Assembly: GCA_902494685.1 (NCBI GenBank)
Contig: CABUUE010000101.1
Span: 1-5,807 of the forward strand
Length of the DNA stretch: 5,807 nt
From: an uncultured Collinsella sp.
Lineage (GTDB): Bacteria; Actinomycetota; Coriobacteriia; Coriobacteriales; Coriobacteriaceae
Direction: 5' to 3'
A model generated the notes under the pieces. That model made no database searches. It worked only from the letters and a program-made list of their open reading frames with translations, and was not told where the DNA came from. The translations under genes were made by a program, and so were the position numbers. How positions within the stretch are numbered: position 1 is the first letter of the stretch; the number at the start of each line of letters is the position of its first letter. Positions 1 through 4,680 of the stretch are shown here, in pieces.

Positions 1-537
1 GCTCGCGGCGTCTGCCGCGCTAAAGAATGCGAAGTCAACGTAGGGAGCAATCTGCTCGTAGTACTCGTCGGTCGAATCGTCCGAGAAGTCAAACGAAACC
101 GTGACGCCCGCGGCCTTCAACTTGGGAAGTTCGCGCTCGGTAAAGCAATAGTTGCCCGAGTGGACTACGTCGAACTGCTTCATGTACGCAAGGTCAAAGC
201 GATCGAGCACATAGCGAGCATCACCACGGATGCCACCCTCATTGGAGCCAAGGAAAACACGGTCGCCGTTAACGACGGTCACGCGCGCAGCACCATTCTC
301 ACCGATGAGCTGCTTGCATTTGGCTAGTTCAACGTCCTCATCTTCAAGACTCGCAATCACATGCTCAGCAGCAGCGTCATTACCAAAGATGCCCATATAC
401 GCGGAGCGCGCGGCGCCGCACTTCTTGGCATACACGGCAAAGTTCACCGCATTGCCACCCGGATACATTGTGTGGATATGCTCGTAGCAGTCGACGACGT
501 TGTCGCCAAACCCCAGTGCGCTCACGTTAAATGCCAT
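1..537 (-). CDS. frlD: PfkB-family sugar kinase, probable fructoselysine 6-kinase (C-terminus beyond window)
   Basis: The 179 visible residues form the N-terminal part of a ribokinase/PfkB-fold kinase. They begin MAFNVSALGFGDNVVDCYEH and carry the sugar-binding signature PGGNAVNFAVYAKKCG (residues 26-41), then YMGIFGNDAAAEH, NGDRVFLGSNEGG and FDFSDDSTDEYY (149-160). The short GDN...VD start, the GGNAVN.AVY block and DFSD closely resemble Escherichia coli FrlD as I remember it. FrlD phosphorylates fructoselysine to fructoselysine 6-phosphate in the cytoplasm, ahead of the FrlB deglycase. The ATP-site GAGD segment that would complete the diagnosis lies past coordinate 1. The ATG at 537 is preceded by GAGGGG about seven bases upstream, a modest ribosome binding site. 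The gene follows the HAD gene by 62 bases on the same strand, with a dyad in between. Kinase family is near certain; the exact substrate is inferred, and another ribokinase-type specificity remains possible. Confidence 0.8.
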   Translation of the reverse strand, partial: MAFNVSALGFGDNVVDCYEHIHTMYPGGNAVNFAVYAKKCGAARSAYMGIFGNDAAAEHVIASLEDEDVELAKCKQLIGENGAARVTVVNGDRVFLGSNEGGIRGDARYVLDRFDLAYMKQFDVVHSGNYCFTERELPKLKAAGVTVSFDFSDDSTDEYYEQIAPYVDFAFFSAADAAS

Positions 538-564
538 GACGCCGCCCCTCTCTCTTATGCCAAC

Positions 565-590
565 GGAACCACTGTTGTGACAGCAGTACC
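565..590. promoter_or_regulatory. Hyphenated dyad upstream of the kinase gene
   Basis: Arms of 11 bases, GGAACCACTGT and ACAGCAGTACC, are symmetric at 8 of 11 positions. The innermost CTGT/ACAG is perfect around TGTG. It sits 28 bases before the kinase start codon and just past the stop of the upstream HAD gene. No T-run follows on the minus strand, so it does not look like an intrinsic terminator. An operator for the kinase gene or a weak leader hairpin fits better, but neither is demonstrated. Confidence 0.35.
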
Positions 591-599
591 GCCCAGAAT

Positions 600-1259
600 C
601 TACGCGAGTTCCAGCAGCTCCGGCAGCTGGTCGATAATCTTGTCCGCGGCATCCTGGCTAAAGCCAAAGCGTTCCTCGCGCTTGGCAATGACCGTCAGGC
701 CGGCTCGCTTACCCGCGGTAATGCCCGGAACGGAATCCTCAACGCAGCAGCAACGATTCGCGGGCAGCCCCAGCAGGTCCAGCGCATGCAGGTAGATGTC
801 GGGCTCGGGTTTGCTCTCCTTAAACTGCTCGCCGCTCACCACATACTCAAAGGCATCAGACAGCCCGCATGCGTTGAGCACTTCCTCGATGCTAACCATG
901 GGAGACGAGCTGGCAAGCGCCACGCGAACGCCACGGCGCGGCAGCTCTCGAATCGTATCCACGGCGCCTGGGTTAATCAAAGCCTGATAGTCACGCGGAC
1001 GCTTATGCGCCCACTCGTCCCAACGGGCCAACGCCTCCTCGCCAGTGAAGTGTCCCTTACCGGCGCGCTCAAACCAATCGACCAGCATATGCAGGAAGAA
1101 CTGATGCGAGGTACCGACCTGCCCATTCAACTCCTCTTGAGTCAGATTAAGTCCAAGCTCCTTGGCAAACGCGGCAGTCTCGCCCAAGTAGTAATACTCG
1201 GTATCGACAATGACGCCGTCCATGTCAAAGATAACGGCGTCGAACGGAAATGCGGACAC
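600..1259 (-). CDS. HAD-superfamily hydrolase, beta-phosphoglucomutase-like
   Basis: A 219-residue protein with all four HAD motifs. Motif I is FDMDGVIVDTE (nucleophile D12, general acid/base D14), motif II is VALASSSP (S117), the motif III lysine is K150 in SKPEPDIY, and motif IV is VEDSVPGI (E174, D175). A helical cap domain lies at about residues 20-95, the arrangement of subfamily IA enzymes such as beta-phosphoglucomutase, phosphoglycolate phosphatase and small sugar-phosphate phosphatases. Substrate cannot be read from the sequence; a phosphosugar phosphatase or mutase acting with the neighbouring kinase is an inference. I chose the GTG at 1259 because AGGGAGGG lies four bases upstream of it. 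An in-frame ATG at 1307 has no ribosome binding site and would translate through the terminator hairpin of the preceding gene. The stop is TAG at 600-602. Confidence 0.92.
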   Translation of the reverse strand: MSAFPFDAVIFDMDGVIVDTEYYYLGETAAFAKELGLNLTQEELNGQVGTSHQFFLHMLVDWFERAGKGHFTGEEALARWDEWAHKRPRDYQALINPGAVDTIRELPRRGVRVALASSSPMVSIEEVLNACGLSDAFEYVVSGEQFKESKPEPDIYLHALDLLGLPANRCCCVEDSVPGITAGKRAGLTVIAKREERFGFSQDAADKIIDQLPELLELA

Positions 1260-1263
1260 GGCA

Positions 1264-1271
1264 CCCTCCCT
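1264..1271 (-). promoter_or_regulatory. Ribosome binding site fixing a GTG start
   Basis: On the minus strand AGGGAGGG ends four bases before the GTG at 1259. It begins right after the T-run of the terminator at 1273-1300, and this placement decides the start codon of the downstream HAD hydrolase. Confidence 0.75.
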
Positions 1272-1272
1272 A

Positions 1273-1300
1273 ACAAAAGGACGCCCGCAAGCAGGCGCCC
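1273..1300 (-). terminator. Rho-independent terminator after the Cof-type phosphatase gene
   Basis: On the minus strand a 9-base-pair stem, GGGCGCCTG with CGGGCGTCC (two G-U pairs), closes a CTTG loop and is followed directly by TTTTGT. It lies 24 bases after the stop of the Cof-type gene. The T-run ends two bases before the ribosome binding site of the next gene, so expression of that gene needs read-through or a start of transcription within about 60 bases. Confidence 0.75.
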
Positions 1301-1323
1301 GAGCCATGCATTAATCGGCGATT

Positions 1324-2166
1324 CTAACCCAGCAGCTTATCCAGCGCCACCGCAATGCCATCTTCGTTGTTATCGGCGGTCACCATCTGGGCTACAGCCT
1401 TAACCTCTTCGACGGCGTTACCCATGGCAACACCGGTGCCGGCCCACTCAATCATGGACTTGTCGTTCTGGCCGTCGCCAAACGATACGACCTCACTGGC
1501 ATCGATGCCGAGCTTGGGCAGGGCACCCTCGAGTGCGCGGGCCTTGTCGATACCGGGCGCCGTGTACTCAAAGTACCAGTCGGCCGTAAACATGCCCGAA
1601 AGCGTCTGCTTAAAGGGCGCATACATCTCCTCGTAATGCGCCTGCAGGTAGGCCGGATCGCCCGCCGTCAGCAGCTTGTCCACGGGATAAGCATCAGCGA
1701 CCTCATGCAGGCTCTCCACCTCGCGAATCTTAAGATCGCACGCATCGCGCTCGTATTTGACGATGTTTTTCTGCGAGCCGTCAGGCAGCGTGATCATGCA
1801 GTGATACGAATCCACGACATGCAAATCGCGACCGAGCGAAATCATAGGGATCACGTCAAAATTACGCAGGTGATCAATCAGACGGTGCAGCTCGTCAGCC
1901 GGCATAGCCTGGTCAAAAAGGACCTCATCGGTCTGAGCGTCGACCACATGCGCGCCATTAAAGGCAACCAGCAGACCGTCATGGTTTTGAAGGTCGAGCT
2001 CCTGCGCCAAGGCGTGCAGTCCCCATGCGGGACGGCCCGAAGCCAAGATGAGCTTAATGCCCGACTCCTGCGCCGCGAGCAGCTTCTCGCGCGTACGCGG
2101 GCTAATCACTTTCTGATCGTTGGTGAGCGTACCGTCGATATCCATCGCGATGGCTTTGATTGCCAT
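1324..2166 (-). CDS. Cof-type (class IIB) HAD phosphatase
   Basis: A 280-residue cytoplasmic phosphatase starting MAIKAIAMDIDGTLT. HAD motif I is DIDGT (D9, D11), motif II is ILASGRP (S43), the motif III lysine is K208 in DKARALEGALPKLGI, and motif IV is SFGDGQNDKSMIEWAG (D231, D235). The C-terminal GVAMGNAVEEVKAVA and NEDGIAVALDKLL are typical of the YidA/YbjI/Cof group, which hydrolyses sugar phosphates and related metabolites. Length is normal for the family, and the large alpha/beta cap falls between motifs II and III. The ATG at 2166 is preceded by AGGGAGG with a five-base gap; a further in-frame ATG at 2217 lacks such a site and adds 17 unmatched residues. It lies 149 bases after the aldolase stop and is followed by a clear terminator. 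The substrate is unknown. Confidence 0.93.
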   Translation of the reverse strand: MAIKAIAMDIDGTLTNDQKVISPRTREKLLAAQESGIKLILASGRPAWGLHALAQELDLQNHDGLLVAFNGAHVVDAQTDEVLFDQAMPADELHRLIDHLRNFDVIPMISLGRDLHVVDSYHCMITLPDGSQKNIVKYERDACDLKIREVESLHEVADAYPVDKLLTAGDPAYLQAHYEEMYAPFKQTLSGMFTADWYFEYTAPGIDKARALEGALPKLGIDASEVVSFGDGQNDKSMIEWAGTGVAMGNAVEEVKAVAQMVTADNNEDGIAVALDKLLG

Positions 2167-2171
2167 ATATG

Positions 2172-2178
2172 CCTCCCT
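2172..2178 (-). promoter_or_regulatory. Ribosome binding site of the Cof-type gene
   Basis: AGGGAGG on the minus strand, five bases from the ATG at 2166. It supports the shorter start that places the DxD motif at residues 9-11, as is usual for this family. Confidence 0.75.
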
Positions 2179-2203
2179 GTCATTGAACAACCTTGTCTGA
2201 GCC

Positions 2204-2241
2204 ATCATACAGAACACCCATCGCGACTCCGTTTACAACGG
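2204..2241 (-). promoter_or_regulatory. Possible promoter with dyad, upstream of the Cof-type gene
   Basis: A minus-strand TATGAT box (2204-2209) lies about 38 bases before the start codon. No good -35 hexamer is found at 17-18 bases; instead that region holds a 13-base dyad, CCGTT TAC AACGG (2229-2241). A poor -35 box overlapped by a dyad would suit a regulated promoter, but the evidence is thin. I see no terminator for the upstream aldolase gene in this gap, so co-transcription is equally possible. Confidence 0.3.
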
Positions 2242-2315
2242 GCAAAAAGTCATATTGTCTCGAACATGAACGGCGTGTGGTCGTGAAGCTTTATCGCTCA
2301 GGTCAAATACGTCTG

Positions 2316-2990
2316 CTAGCGACGCTCATCCGTCGGTGCGCCCTCGACGATCGCGATGCCCGCCGATGCGCCTAACGCGCTGGCGCCGGCCTCGATGAAT
2401 GCGCAAGCCTCTTCGTAATTATGGATACCGCCCGCCGCCTTGATTGCCACGGCATCGCCGAGCACCTCGTGCATCAGCCGCACGTCCTCGAGCTTAGCAC
2501 CGCCAAAGCTTCTGCCGGTCGATGTCTTAAGGAATCCCGGCTTGGCCTCCAGCGCGATCTCGCATACACGGCGCTTGGCGGCGTCGTCGCCGTCCAGCTT
2601 GCACATCTCGACGATTACCTTGTCAGTGATGCCATGCGCGCGACAAAAATCAGCAATGGTAGTCATCTCGCGCTCGATGGCATCAAAATCGCGGTTCTCG
2701 ATCGACCCCTGATTCAAAACGTAGTCAATCTCGGTAAAGCCACACGCAGCGTATTCCTCAAACCTCGCAAGCTTCTCCTCAAGCGTCATAGTGCCCTGGG
2801 GAAAGTCGATGGCGCCGGCAAGGATGATGTCAGAGCCCTCGAGCATGGCGCGGCCCGTCTCGTACTCCTGAAGGTTCGCAAATACGCAGCGAAAGTTGTA
2901 CTTTAACGCCTTCTCGACATACTGCTCAAACGTGTCCTCGGGGGCATCGATATAGTCGATGTATTTATTGATGGGTTTGGCAAGTGTCAT
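2316..2990 (-). CDS. deoC: DeoC/LacD-family aldolase, deoxyribose-phosphate aldolase-like
   Basis: A 224-residue class I aldolase. The Schiff-base lysine is K155 in KPGFLKTSTGRSFGGA. The second catalytic lysine is K184 in VAIKAAGGI, and the conserved acid is D89 in TEIDYVLNQG. The phosphate-binding end, EAGASALGASAGIAIVEG (200-217), is present. DeoC cleaves 2-deoxyribose 5-phosphate to glyceraldehyde 3-phosphate and acetaldehyde. The N-terminus is atypical: the usual IDHTLLKP is replaced by YIDYIDAPED, the common IETC/T is VEMC (128-130), and the lysine-flanking KPAGG is KAAGG. The substrate may therefore differ. The ATG at 2990 follows AAGGAGG by six bases, an excellent site. The gene leads the minus-strand block, and two dyads (3025-3048 and 3110-3129) lie upstream. 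The fold and aldolase chemistry are safe; calling it DeoC proper is less so. Confidence 0.85.
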   Translation of the reverse strand: MTLAKPINKYIDYIDAPEDTFEQYVEKALKYNFRCVFANLQEYETGRAMLEGSDIILAGAIDFPQGTMTLEEKLARFEEYAACGFTEIDYVLNQGSIENRDFDAIEREMTTIADFCRAHGITDKVIVEMCKLDGDDAAKRRVCEIALEAKPGFLKTSTGRSFGGAKLEDVRLMHEVLGDAVAIKAAGGIHNYEEACAFIEAGASALGASAGIAIVEGAPTDERR

Positions 2991-3024
2991 GCTGGGCCTC
3001 CTTGTTCAGGACTGACAACCGATT

Positions 3025-3048
3025 CGTGGTTTCACGCGAAAAACCACG
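3025..3048. repeat. Inverted repeat, 8-base perfect arms, upstream of the aldolase gene
   Basis: CGTGGTTT and AAACCACG flank eight bases (CACGCGAA). It lies 35-58 bases before the aldolase ATG. If that region is transcribed it would form a leader hairpin; as DNA it could be an operator. No T-run follows on either strand, so an intrinsic terminator is unlikely. Confidence 0.55.
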
Positions 3049-3109
3049 TTCAATGTACGCCCGACATACAAGGACAGCGTCCGCATTCCGACAAGTGGTA
3101 TGAAATTAG

Positions 3110-3129
3110 CTGTAAACGTATATTTACAG
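3110..3129. promoter_or_regulatory. Operator-like dyad CTGTAAA-N6-TTTACAG
   Basis: The 20-base site CTGTAAACGTATATTTACAG has perfect 7-base arms around CGTATA. The size and symmetry suit binding by a dimeric helix-turn-helix repressor. It lies 120-140 bases upstream of the aldolase start and well before the plus-strand genes, so the regulated gene is uncertain. No regulator gene is in the window. Confidence 0.5.
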
Positions 3130-3190
3130 ACAGCGAATGGCACCGCACGCGGATGCCGACAGCAAGACATCCCCCCTCAATACACCCTCA

Positions 3191-3308
3191 TGCCCCTTTA
3201 CTGTTTGCGACCAGAAATGATGAGCTGCACAACGTCGTTAGCGGTCGAATTCGACCTCTGACGACGTCACGCGACTCATCGTATCCGACCGACAACAGAA
3301 AAGGGGCA
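3191..3308. repeat. 118-base imperfect palindrome
   Basis: Two 59-base arms align without gaps at 44 of 59 positions around the centre at 3249/3250. Perfect blocks from outside in are TGCCCCTTT/AAAGGGGCA (3191-3199 with 3300-3308), CTGTT/AACAG (3201-3205 with 3294-3298), GATGAG/CTCATC (3219-3224 with 3275-3280), ACGTCGT/ACGACGT (3232-3238 with 3261-3267) and the central 14-base GGTCGAATTCGACC (3243-3256). It could be a miniature inverted-repeat element with terminal repeats, a recombination or transfer site, or a long RNA hairpin. No target-site duplication is evident next to the ends. The symmetry is read directly; the function is unknown. Confidence 0.85.
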
Positions 3309-3318
3309 CGTTCGCATA

Positions 3319-3332
3319 GCGTGACGCGTGAC
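3319..3332 (+). repeat. Tandem GCGTGAC repeat
   Basis: Two perfect adjacent copies of GCGTGAC lie just outside the right end of the 118-base palindrome. An inverted copy, GTCACGC, is at 3266-3272 inside its right arm. Such heptamers could be protein-binding half-sites, but by length alone chance is not excluded. Confidence 0.4.
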
Positions 3333-3374
3333 GGTTGCAAAACCACCCCATTTGAAACAAACGCAAAAAAGTAC

Positions 3375-3401
3375 TTGCAAAGACGCGTTCCGACATATAA
3401 G
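3375..3401 (+). promoter_or_regulatory. Possible promoter for the plus-strand conjugative block
   Basis: TTGCAA (3375-3380) and TATAAG (3396-3401) are separated by 15 bases, shorter than the usual 16-18, and preceded by an A-rich run (AAAAAAG). It is the best plus-strand sigma-70-like pair in the gap. If used, it gives a leader of roughly 340 bases before the ATG at 3747, long enough to contain regulatory RNA structure. Confidence 0.35.
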
Positions 3402-3547
3402 TTGATAAAAGACCACCGTTGCGGTTTTAAGTAGATCGAGCATATGAAATTTCAGTTTTTAGCGTGTAAGAGAAAGAAGATCGGCAAAGTACAACCCCAA
3501 ACGCAATGACAACTTAATGAGGTAACTGCCACATGTGAGGCACCCAG

Positions 3548-3579
3548 GGCATTGCTGTCTCGATTTTGAGCACGATGCC
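3548..3579 (+). other. Possible stem-loop in the leader of the plus-strand block
   Basis: GGCAT (3548-3552) pairs with ATGCC (3575-3579). Inside it GTCTC (3557-3561) can pair with GAG-C-AC (3568-3573, one bulge) around GATTTT. A competing pairing exists: TTGCTG (3552-3557) with CAGCAA (3615-3620), supported by GTGAGGCA (3535-3542) with TGCCTCAC (3622-3629). Mutually exclusive pairings in a long leader resemble an RNA switch, but short stems like these occur by chance. Confidence 0.25.
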
Positions 3580-3663
3580 TTCCGCCTTGCATGGGCCGTT
3601 CCATCCCGCCCCTGCAGCAACTGCCTCACGGGCTCATTGAAAACCGCATAGCACCCCAAAGTC

Positions 3664-3699
3664 AGCACATCACCCACGGCAAGCACATCACTCACGACA
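3664..3699 (+). repeat. Tandem 18-base direct repeat in a C-rich, G-poor leader
   Basis: AGCACATCACCCACGGCA is followed at once by AGCACATCACTCACGACA (16 of 18 identical). A degenerate CACATCAAC/GAACATCAACC continuation runs to about 3732. From about 3656 to 3735, C is roughly three times as common as G, which gives an unstructured transcript. Such stretches suit Rho loading or ribosome standby binding. The repeat ends about 45 bases before the start codon of the 296-residue gene. Confidence 0.6.
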
Positions 3700-3746
3700 A
3701 CCAACACATCAACAAACAGCACGAACATCAACCGATTGGAGAAGCT

Positions 3747-4637
3747 ATGACAAACCACCACGCTGAAGACGGCGATAAGAAAAGCATTCTGGATGCCCGC
3801 ATTGAGCGAGCATATGCAAACGAATATGACGCCGCCTTTGCCGCCGCGACCATCAAGAACTACGCGTCGCTACCGCTCGCGACGATCTTGGCCGACCACC
3901 CTCAACTGCTGAAGCGCTGCACAAAGATCATGGGCGACCCCGACATTCGCAAGCTGACAGACCCCTATGCCCCAAAACGCGACAACGATTCGTACGTTCT
4001 TACCGTAGGCTGCTTAGCCCATATGCTTACGGCACTCGACACGAAACTCAAGCTCGAATGGGAACCCGACGAGCGTCATGAACTCGAAAGCAAGCGGAAC
4101 ACCCTGCGCACCGCACTGTTCCTTCCGTTGGACGGCCTCAAGCGCTGCAACGTCGAGCTCAATACACAGGCGCGGCAAAAGCCCGGGACCACGGGGCAGA
4201 AAACTCCAAGACCCCATGCGGCCATCGTCGACCGCAACCGATATAACCGCATGACCGTGCACTTTTCCGCCGAGGGAGCAGCCATAAGGACGCTGATCGA
4301 CCTGCTGTGCCTCCTGAGCATCAACGAGCTATTTGAGGGCTATCTCGCCCTTGTTCCCGCGACGGCACCCAAGTCGGTAGCAAAGATCATCGAGACCTGC
4401 AGACGCCAGTTTGAGCGCCATCGCAATGGCAGCGAGATGAACGCCAGCATCGCGCAGTACTACGCGGCTCATTACAAAAATGACGGATGTGCCCCTGTCG
4501 AGCATCAGCTGCGGCTCGCCTACACCACGCCCGCCGCAACGCTCTATCGCTTTGGAGCCCTTGGCGCTTGCGAGCCGCACGAACAGGCAGCCTGCCCCAC
4601 AACCGAGCTCGATCTCAGGCTCGGACGAACCCTGTAG
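3747..4637 (+). CDS. Hypothetical protein of a conjugative block (296 aa)
   Basis: I do not recognise this protein. It is 296 residues, begins MTNHHAEDGDKK, and has no signal peptide or clear membrane segment. Most of it reads as amphipathic helices: about 15-60, 83-130, 176-200 and 206-246. A basic, proline- and glycine-containing stretch at 131-170 (with QKPGTTGQKTPRPHA) is probably a flexible linker. Eight cysteines are scattered without a paired zinc-ligand pattern. The ATG at 3747 is chosen because TGGAGA lies about five bases upstream; an in-frame ATG at 3591 has no binding site and would translate the tandem repeat as a histidine-rich tail. It ends 66 bases before the ClpP-like gene on the same strand and is probably co-transcribed with it and the coupling ATPase. 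A DNA-binding or accessory transfer role is possible from context only. Confidence 0.8.
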   Translation: MTNHHAEDGDKKSILDARIERAYANEYDAAFAAATIKNYASLPLATILADHPQLLKRCTKIMGDPDIRKLTDPYAPKRDNDSYVLTVGCLAHMLTALDTKLKLEWEPDERHELESKRNTLRTALFLPLDGLKRCNVELNTQARQKPGTTGQKTPRPHAAIVDRNRYNRMTVHFSAEGAAIRTLIDLLCLLSINELFEGYLALVPATAPKSVAKIIETCRRQFERHRNGSEMNASIAQYYAAHYKNDGCAPVEHQLRLAYTTPAATLYRFGALGACEPHEQAACPTTELDLRLGRTL

Positions 4638-4658
4638 CCCGCCAGCCCCTCCGCGGGC
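4637..4658 (+). other. Stem-loop at the stop of the 296-residue gene
   Basis: GCCCGC (4637-4642) and GCGGGC (4653-4658) form a 6-base-pair GC stem around a 10-base C-rich loop, overlapping the last base of the stop codon. The following AACAATCC has no T-run, so it is not a standard terminator. It could slow polymerase or mark a processing site between the first gene and the ClpP-like gene. Confidence 0.35.
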
Positions 4659-4680
4659 AACAATCCTATTCCTCCACAAC

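Larger units (their letters stand above)
2991..3746. other. Divergent gene-free gap between metabolic and conjugative blocks
   Basis: About 750 bases with no open frame that has both a ribosome binding site and a recognisable product. From left to right it holds an 8-base-arm stem-loop, a 20-base operator-like dyad, the 118-base inverted repeat, short direct repeats of GCGTGAC, an A-rich stretch with a possible promoter, and a C-rich leader with a tandem repeat before the 296-residue gene. No tRNA, rRNA, CRISPR array or transposase is visible. It could contain an element boundary, but no att duplication can be tested with only one end in view. Confidence 0.7.

Noticed and set aside
786..1403. 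Plus-strand frame opposite the HAD hydrolase genes
   Set aside because: It covers the motif-bearing minus-strand gene and the terminator, and the product resembles nothing known.
3160..3199. G-rich minus-strand tract as a G-quadruplex
   Set aside because: Only three separate G-runs are present (GGGG, GGG, GGGGGG), short of the four needed for a standard motif.
3411..3432. ACCG-TTG-CGGT followed by TTTT as a terminator
   Set aside because: The stem is only four base pairs with a three-base loop, too weak for an intrinsic terminator.
3153..3434. 93-codon plus-strand open frame across the palindrome
   Set aside because: It has no ribosome binding site, reads straight through both arms of the inverted repeat, and gives a low-complexity, histidine- and proline-containing product with no family resemblance.
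3445..3454. TGAAATTTCA palindrome followed by G and five T
   Set aside because: A ten-base palindrome leaves only a three-pair stem once a loop is allowed; expected by chance in an AT-rich stretch.
3575..3640. 21-codon frame (MPSALHGPF...) as a leader peptide
   Set aside because: The only upstream match is TGAG four bases away, which is weak, and there is no run of a single amino acid codon or adjoining terminator to support attenuation.
3591..3746. N-terminal extension of the 296-residue protein to the ATG at 3591
   Set aside because: No ribosome binding site there, and the extension is a histidine- and glutamine-rich translation of the DNA repeat; the ATG at 3747 has TGGAGA in the right place.
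3459..3761. 100-codon minus-strand frame with a hydrophobic start
   Set aside because: It begins with GTG inside the 296-residue gene, and the hydrophobic stretch is just the complement of the CA-rich tandem repeat; no binding site.
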